A stretch of 64,000 nt of DNA from Phoebastria nigripes (Eukaryota; Chordata; Aves; Procellariiformes; Diomedeidae): the NCBI GenBank assembly GCA_035582835.1, contig JAYKAV010003266.1, positions 3,056,368 to 3,120,367 of the forward strand, given 5' to 3'. The notes beneath the pieces were generated by a model. That model did no database searches and was not told where the DNA came from. It worked only from the letters and a program-made list of their open reading frames with translations. Shown here in pieces: positions 56,873-64,000 of the stretch. Position 1 is the stretch's first letter. Every line of letters begins with the position of its first letter. The position numbers were made by a program, and so were the translations under genes.

Positions 56873-57122
56873 ATGGAGGGCGAAGGGGCCCCTTCGTGGC
56901 GGGGTCCCGGCGGGGGCGGCGGGGTGATCCGTGATCTGTGCCGCTCCTTCGGCCACTACAACCGGCACCTGGCGCGGCTGCAGCACAACCTGCGCGAGAC
57001 CAAGAAGTTCTTCCGCGACGTCAAGTACTCCCAGGGGCACCCCTTCGCCTCGGCGGCCGCCGGCGAGGGCCTCCCCGCCGGGGCTGGGGACGGGTCCCCC
57101 CGGGACGGCCCCGCGCCCGGCG
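56873..57122 (+). CDS. DSTYK: DSTYK coding exon 1 (rest of gene beyond window)
   Basis: It starts at ATG 56873 (G at -3 and +4) and encodes 83 residues plus one base before donor GTGAGA. Matches to vertebrate DSTYK are MEGEG at the start, a Gly-rich run, [16 protein letters not shown], and [19 protein letters not shown] (human LRQNLRETQKFFRDIKCS). DSTYK (RIPK5) is a dual Ser/Thr and Tyr kinase linked in humans to FGF signalling, kidney/urinary tract malformation and spastic paraplegia 23. Its kinase domain is C-terminal and not in this window. The rest of the exon is Ala/Gly/Pro-rich and poorly conserved. No second exon was found before 64000. Confidence 0.92.
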
Positions 57123-57522
57123 GTGAGAGAGGGACGGGGGAAGTCGGGCAGGGGCTGCGGCGGGCGGGGAGGCCTGTGTTTAGGGTGTGGGGGGAAATGG
57201 AGGCGGGCTGTGGGGATAAATGGGGGGCTCTGGGGGNGAGGGGGCCTGTGGGGTGAGCTGTGGGCAGCGAGGGGTGGGGTGGGGGCTTGTGAGGGTTGGG
57301 GTGCAGGTGGAAGGTGGTGGGTGGGTTGCGGGGAGTGGGCGAGGGGGAGCTGCTGGGGGGCTGTAGGGTCTGTAATGGGGGGGGTTAGATGGGCTGTGGG
57401 GTGGGGGGGGTTATATGGAGAGCTGGGTTGCCTTGGGGGTGTGAGGGGCTTTGTGGGGTGAAGTGAGCAGGCCAGGGGGTGAGTGGGTGATGGGGGCTAC
57501 TGGGGAGATGGGCCCCGCAGCC

Positions 57523-57595
57523 CATCTTCCTAACCCCCACCCTGCAGCTCACAGNCCCCCCCCCATGGGAGGGCAGGGTGGGGGTTAGGAAGATG
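57523..57595. repeat. Perfect 23-bp inverted repeat with 27-nt spacer
   Basis: Arms 57523-57545 (starting CATCTTCCTAACCCCC) and 57573-57595 are exact reverse complements. The spacer is C-rich and contains an N at 57555. In RNA this would form a 23-bp perfect stem near the start of DSTYK intron 1. It may be a recent local inverted duplication, a hairpin RNA locus, or an assembly artefact. Confidence 0.9.
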
Positions 57596-59728
57596 CAGCA
57601 CCCGGGAGTGGGTGGCTTGTGGGGTTGGTGTGCCTTGCGGTGTGTTTGTCACAGAGCTCTGTGGGAATAGTGCCGGGCTTCATTCATCAGCTTTATCCTC
57701 ATCTGTCACTGTTGACAAACATTGCTGCTGGTGGGAGCCCTCCTGCCACGTGCAGAACTTGGTCATTCTGTAAGACTGTCTTGTGAGAAGAGTTTAGCGT
57801 GACGTTAAATATATATAAAGATCTTCTTTATTCATTTCCAAATGACTCGTGAGTCATCTGTCGGCTACTTGTCCAAGATACTTGTCCATGCTTGTCTTAT
57901 GCTTACAATTCTGATTTGAAAATTGAAGTGGTATTGAGCTCTTCTGTCAGTCTGTGTAAAAAAAGTAGTGTTCCACGTAAACTGTCAGAATAGAAGTGAA
58001 TCGTTTCATAAAAATGTGGTGTCTCTGTTTGTTTACATCCTTCTGTGACTTCCAAGAAGTAGGAACTAGTTGGTTTCACTCATTTTCTGTGGGTCTCAAT
58101 GCTGTTTGAATGGTAGCACTCCACTGGAGTTGCTCTTCTGTTTGGTTACTTCTTGTAAAACATTGCTAGTCAAATACAATTGCATCTTTGAAAGTCTGCT
58201 TATAGGGCTTTGTAGATGTGGATGCATCATTAATTAAATATTCCTGACATAGGATACAGATTTCATCAAATATCCTGCCTGTTGTTTCTATTACAGAGCA
58301 CTTATAACCTTCTTTTTTTCCAAATACCTACCATGACCCAGTTTGACTTCACTGCTGAATGTGTTACCAACTGACCCTTAAGTATCAGGGCTTCAAGGAA
58401 GGGCTGACTGCTTTAGAGCTTGTTCATGCAAACAGTAATAACAGTGTAGACTCTTGGTCTCTGGTTCAGGATTTCAGACTGCAGAGGTTGTATAACGTTT
58501 ACTGTTCTTAAAACTTAAATTGGTAGTTTTCGAACTGGTGAAGTGGTGACACATTCCAGGTGGGGCACAGATCAAGTTAATAAACCTGCTCCATGTTAGA
58601 AGGTGGGAAGTCATGGTGGCAGTCTTGAGGGGAGTGTGGAAAGAGGAAGGGAGAGGATGAAGAGCAGGACTTGGTCAAATAATGGAGGCTGGCGGTTTTC
58701 TTAAATGAGTCAACTGCAAAATAACTGTGAACCAATGATTATTATTTTTTGAAGATATGGGAAGACACAAACCTTTGCCTGAAACCCAGAGTCTTGTTAT
58801 TGCTTATTACCTTTGTGCCTGGATAATCGCCTTTTGACAGAACTTCTTGTTTCTGTAAAATTTTAGTTGTATTGTACATTTCCAGTACTCTCTGAAACTC
58901 AGTGGCTGGTAGTAAAGCTTTTTTCCCCTGTCTAGCATGGGGAGATTTTTTTAAGTGTCAGAGGGTTTAAGGAGCACAGTTCTCACTGACTTCAGAACCA
59001 CTTTTTCCTAGAATCTGCCCTACGGGTAGTGTCAAAGTGAGAGGAATTTTGACTGAACAGGTCTGCAGACTTTTTGTGGTGCTCTGCAGTGTGCTGAGGC
59101 GTGAATGCTAACGTTTTGTGAAATACAAAGGAACTGGGAAGTGAAATGGACTTGAAGTGGAAAAATAAACTGTGAAAGTAAATTTAGATGTCTTGGAAAC
59201 AAAACAAATGTGAAGGGGTTTGCTTCTGAGACACCTGTGAAGCTAGTGTAACAACATAGAAAGGTAACTGCCCTTTGAATCAACACAATTCAAGCAACCT
59301 AAAGCACAGCCTGGGTTACCCTGACCAAAACCAGACGTAAGTATCTGCTAAGCTGAGTAGTAGCCACTGACCTTTCAGGTAAGCTGGGTCAGTCAGGGTT
59401 GGGTATTTGAAGGAGCAAATGTGTACTTGCTTTTACATCCCACCCTCCTCTGCTTAAGAGGATGACAGGCAATATTCGTCAATAAAGGATTGTCATTGAC
59501 CAAATGTTCCCTCTGTGGTCTTAGTACCAGGACTTACTCCTCATAGTAAGAGAAGTAAAATAAATTCAAGGGAAAAAATAATTGCCTTCTAGCTACTGTT
59601 TATGAGGGGAGGGAGAAAGTCTTGTTTGCACTGTCTACATTTCTGAAGCATTCAACAAAATATTGTCTGTTCTCTAGGTCTGCTTTGTCATTAACAGGCT
59701 TTTAAGAATGATTTGTTAAAGTACTATG

Positions 59729-60311
59729 TGTGCTGGTTTTGGCTGGGGTAGAGTTAATTCTCTTCACAGTAGCTAGTATGGGGCTATGTTTTGGATTTAT
59801 GCTGAAAACAGTGTTGATAATACAGAGATGTTTTTGTTACTGCTGAGCAGTGCTTACACAGAGTCAAGGCCTTTTCTGCTCCTCACCCCACCCCACCAGT
59901 GAGCAGGCTGGGGGTGCACAAGAAGTTGGGAGGGGACACAGCCGGACAGCTGACCCCAACTGCCCAAAGGGATATTCCACACCCTATGGCGTCAGCAATA
60001 AAAAGCTGGGGGAAGAAGAAGGAAGGGGGGGACGTTCGGAGTGATGGCGTTGACTTCCCAAGTAACCGTTACGCGTGACGGAGCCCTGCTTTCCTGGAGA
60101 TGGCTGAACACCTGCCTGCCGATGCGAAGGAGTGAATGAATTCCTTGCTTTGCTTGCGTGCGCAGCTTTTGCTTTACCTATTAAATTGTCTTTATCTCAA
60201 CCCATGAGTTTTCTCACTTTTACCCTTCTGATTCTGCCACCCATCCCACCGGGGGGGAGCAAGCGAGCGGCTGTGTGGGGCTGAGTTACCAGCTGGGGTT
60301 AAACCATGACA
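59729..60311 (+). mobile_element. Solo LTR of an avian ERVL-type endogenous retrovirus
   Basis: A 583-bp element starting TGTGCTGGTTTTGGC and ending GACA, with 5-bp flanking repeats CTATG (59724-59728) and CTGTG (60312-60316) that differ by one base. A 5-bp target duplication and TG...CA ends fit an ERVL/ERV3-class LTR, and the body matches a family I recognise as abundant in bird genomes. AATAAA at 59997-60002 and ATTAAA at 60180-60185 are the likely TATA-like/poly(A) signals. No internal gag, pol or env sequence is present, so this is the remnant left by LTR-LTR recombination. It is in the same orientation as DSTYK. Confidence 0.88.
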
Positions 60312-63300
60312 CTGTGATAATCCTGTAGCTTTAGCCTGCACAGGTCTGACAGCTTTTTATTCTTGATGCTGTTAGCTAGTGTGTTTTGTACTGACTTCCT
60401 GTAGAGAGAAAATCTTAATTAGGGACTCAGTAGCAGATTTTACTAAAATATGTAAAGATACTAAGAAAAAAACCCAGCAACCCTGCTTTCTACTAATTGT
60501 AGTTGTTTTCTTCATTCTGTGCTTGAAATAATTTGTACTCTTTGACCTAGGAACCTGAGGTTTTTTGATAATTTCTTCTGCCTTATTTCAGAAATTTCTG
60601 TAAACTGAGCTGTACCTCTTGTACAGATATCCACAGCATCTCCAGAGTTTTAGTCAGCAGCTGTGGTGTTATCTTAATGAGTATGTGCTGGCGGGAAAGC
60701 CCTAGGCTTGGTAGCCTTATGACTCCATACGTAAATGTATTTCATAGGGGGTGAATGTATTAACCAGAGGGTTTGGAAGAGTTTTCATTCTGATGCTATA
60801 TTGACCGAGGGTATATATCCTGGTTAAAATGTGACTGCTCTGCCTATATTGCTGTGATCCTCAAAAGGTTAGGACTCCTATTGTGCTGTTAGGTACGTCA
60901 ACATAAGAAGGTGGGTTTTAAGACTAGATAATGTGTGGAGACGTGGTCGGGAGGGTACTTGTGAAATAACTCCTCAAATAGATGGGAGGAGGCACTTGCT
61001 AACAAGCTTCAAGTTAAGCAGAAGATATGAAGCTTGGTTCTGCAGACCATGGGGGCTGCTAATGTTATAACAGCTGCTCCTGTAGGAACTGCTTGTGTTG
61101 GTATATTGATTANTCGGATGTGTTCTCCTGGAATTAACACCACTGTGCTGATAAATGTGTGGTGGAGTGGAACTCAAACTTGGTTTATATAACTGAGTGT
61201 GTTAATCATAAGTCTTGTAGTGGTCAAGGCATGCTGCAAGTCATCGCCAGCACCACAGAAATGTAAGGATTTCTATGAAAGGTATCGGTATTTGCAGTAA
61301 GAAATATGAGGGTCTGGCCTTATTTAGGCACTGTTGTCCACATGTATTATTGAAAATAGAATAGAAAGACAAGTGAGACCGGCCTTCCTTGAAAGGGGGA
61401 TGAGTAAATGCTTAGGGCTTCTATAAATTCCATAAATTCAACCTAAGATTCTTCTGCCAAGTATTTGACTGAATTTTGAGAGGAGTCTTGGTGAGAGGCG
61501 TCCTTGTTCTTGGACAGGCCTCTTTTCATCAAAAGGAGCTTAACAGGATGCATGTGCTTAAGGACTCCCCCTGCAGCCATTTTTTTTGAAGTGTTTATCA
61601 CATGTCTCCAAATGATATGGCATATGGTTACAGTATGTATCCATAAGCTAAAATCTTTGGCAGAAGTCCTGTCACAAACAGGAGTTGCTCACATAGATAC
61701 GGGAATATTGCTACATCTCCTCAGTAAGCAAGTTCTAAATCTACTCTTTGTTAGGTACCACAGGAGGTCATATTCCTCCCAACCTGAATTCTTCATGTTC
61801 AGATTAGTGGCATCACCTATTAAGTACTGTGTGAGTGTTTTTACCCTGTGTCTTATTCTGATGTGCAGAAATAGCAATATGCTTTTTGCAATGCAGAATA
61901 TGAGCAATAGCTCCATCGCTGTGCAACTCGCTTCAGGTTTGAGACCTTGAGGTCACTGTAAGATATCCAGTGATAGATACGTGNGGGGTTGAAACCACTG
62001 CCATGACTTGGGTGCCTTGATGGTGCACTGGGTTAGTTGTGATATGGCTGAATCTCGCTTTTGGTGTTGATTCCAGTTTTGTACTCCACATACTTGGAAT
62101 ATCGCAGTGTGACGTAACGTTAAATGTAATGGCTTCGTTACTGATACCGCTTGTAGTAAACTCGTTGAATAAATGCTGATCACAGGGAGGTTGTGTGCAT
62201 GAAAAGATGAAAGCTGTTTTAAAGATGTAGTATTTATATATTCATTCTGTGCTTCAATAATTTCAGCTAAGCTGCTGTATTTCAATCATTTTGTGCTGGC
62301 ATTAAGTACCCGTAAATACAGAGGCCACCCAGAATGAGGAGAGGGTGCAATCTGCCTCTTCCTTTCTTTTCAAAAGCCTGTNCAAAGAAGGCTTCATGGC
62401 CTGTACAGCGCCTTCTGAATTGCTTTTTTCATGCTTGGTAGCTGAAGAGCGAGCCTGAATTCCAGTTGAAGTTTCAATAGATGTAAGGAGATCAAAGAAA
62501 TTCTTTATCTTGTAGTTGAAGGCTTAAATGTACTGTTTGTGGGTTTTTGCTGATTTTTATCTTTCATAAGCTACTAGCCAGATTCTGCCCTTCAGTCGCT
62601 TGATGTGGCCACTCTACTATGGTTGTGGGTCTTGAAAAGCTTGTTTAAGAAACAGTTACAAAGAGTCACACTTCAAGAAGTGATGTCTCCCTTAACCTTT
62701 TCCAAACTGTTGATCTGTGGGGGTCAGCATCTGGGGCTGTGTGGGGCAGAGGTGCAGGAGAGGGGCTTGCTGAGGCACGGAGAGGGTTTCCCCTTAGTGT
62801 TGTGTGGGATGGAAGGGCTCCTCTGATGGAGTGGACTCATCCAGCAGTCCTATTTCCAGACTGCAGATTTGAAGGAAAGGTAAATCTTAGGCAAGATGTT
62901 AAAGAAGCCTTAAACTGGGTCTAAGACACAACCAACTACACATGGTGTTGCTCCTGATTTGAATGATTTTAATTAAAATAGAAGAATGGAATGCTATCAG
63001 AATGAGGACTAGGATAGTTGTTGTATGTTATCTTTAATTTGGTTAGTAGTGTTGAGGAATATCTTTGTATACGAGAGTATCTTGTTTTCTTGGGGCTTGA
63101 GACGCTGAAACAATTTTGGATGCCAGAACATGACTCATTAAAAGAATTTTAATAGCCCTGGTGAAACAGGACCTTCCCCTACAAAATCCCTGCTGGTGCT
63201 TCTCTGCTGTATTGTATTTGAGTCTATCTTTAAACTGTTGTTCTTGTCAGTTTGCCTGATACCAGGGCAATCGTACTGGTTTATAGCTTTCGGATTTGGC

Positions 63301-64000
63301 AATTCTTTTGGGGACTGGTGTCTCCATTTGCCATTTCATTCTTGGGTGCCATCTGCCTTCAGATCTGGGAACATGGGCTAGCTCTCTGGCTGTGGTAGAA
63401 CACTAGCTGTTTTGTACTCGCGGGGATTGTGCTGAAGTGCAGCAGATGGGGAATTTGTTTGTATCCATTTTTTTGTATTACCAGAATTATTCTGTTGCTA
63501 TGCATAAGGTAACACAAAGCTGCTTAGACTTCAGCTTAGATGACTGAGCGTGGGAAAAGCTGTATTTAGGACTTGTAAAAGAATACAGAAGCTAAATTCA
63601 GTACTGAGACTGAATTAATGTAGTAAGGCAAATGCAAGGAGTTGCAGCATCATGGACTAAGAATTCAACGGGCCTGGTTAGTGGGATGGTACCACTGATG
63701 CTTCAGATGGAAGATGGGTAAGGAGAGTGATTACAGGGAGTCCTGCTACTCTGAAGAAGATACAGATGTTGAGTAATTTCCTTTTGCAGCTTAAATGTTC
63801 TTAAAATTAATAAGAACATCTAGCAAAGTGTGCCTATTTAGTTCAACTATATAGGTTAGGAAAGATGTGTACTGTTAGTGTGATCAAAGGAGTGAAGCTG
63901 TTTCTTACTGTGTTTTAGACTGCCCTAGGAACCTTCTGGCTGCTAGCAAAGAGTGTCTTCCCTTGGGCTCGTCTCTACCCAGGCTGGTGAAAGCGTGACA

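Larger units (their letters stand above)
57123..64000 (+). other. DSTYK: DSTYK intron 1 (incomplete)
   Basis: It begins with about 400 bp of G-rich sequence (many GGGG runs at 57123-57480, G-quadruplex potential) and then becomes AT-rich intron. It holds a perfect inverted repeat and a solo LTR. The open frame at 61504-61950 (148 aa) has no recognisable domain and is probably chance. An acceptor-like TTTTAG near 63915 leads into a frame that does not match DSTYK. Confidence 0.75.

Noticed and set aside
61504..61950. 148-codon + strand frame in DSTYK intron 1
   Set aside because: Hydrophobic Leu/Ile/Phe mix without a recognisable domain and no neighbouring exons. AT-rich chance frame.
63910..64000. 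Acceptor-like TTTTAG followed by an open stretch, considered as DSTYK exon 2
   Set aside because: The translation does not match the DSTYK region expected after exon 1 and reaches a stop at 63996-63998.

Overview
This looks like a bird nuclear genome window. It has three vertebrate protein-coding genes split by short phased introns, CpG-rich first exons, and a solo LTR whose sequence I recognise as an avian ERVL-type family. No prokaryotic genes, CRISPR arrays or convincing RNA genes are visible. About 50 isolated N bases and one 220-bp N run (55720-55939) mark assembly uncertainty. The isolated Ns inside exons keep the frame.

Layout. (1) 1-4650: AT-richer intergenic DNA with a GGAT microsatellite and a GATA-type palindrome. 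(2) 4650-16590: complete NUAK2 (AMPK-related kinase 2) on the + strand, 7 coding exons with every junction in phase, 639 aa. (3) 16590-28100: GC-rich intergenic DNA between convergent genes, with minisatellites, a hexamer repeat and a few AT-rich islands that could be regulatory. (4) 28100-55719: TMCC2 on the - strand, 5 coding exons giving 676 visible residues. Its extreme N-terminus lies in the N gap. Its 15-kb and 8-kb introns hold a MIR remnant, a probable hAT-like MITE, a possible internal alternative promoter and first exon near 43.2 kb, and several tandem repeats. (5) 55.7-56.87 kb: a CpG-rich divergent promoter shared by TMCC2 (-) and DSTYK (+). (6) 56873-64000: DSTYK coding exon 1 and the start of its first intron, which contains a perfect 23-bp inverted repeat and the solo LTR.

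From memory, NUAK2, TMCC2 and DSTYK have the same order and relative orientation in mammals (human 1q32.1), so this is a conserved syntenic block. The genes are not an operon. NUAK2 acts in LKB1 and actomyosin signalling, TMCC2 is an ER membrane coiled-coil protein, and DSTYK is a dual-specificity kinase. The only direct functional coupling suggested here is the shared TMCC2/DSTYK promoter.

I found no clear new gene system. The most checkable novelties are the promoter with paired ZNF143/THAP11-like sites, the possible TMCC2 internal first exon, the perfect hairpin in DSTYK intron 1, and several inverted repeats.
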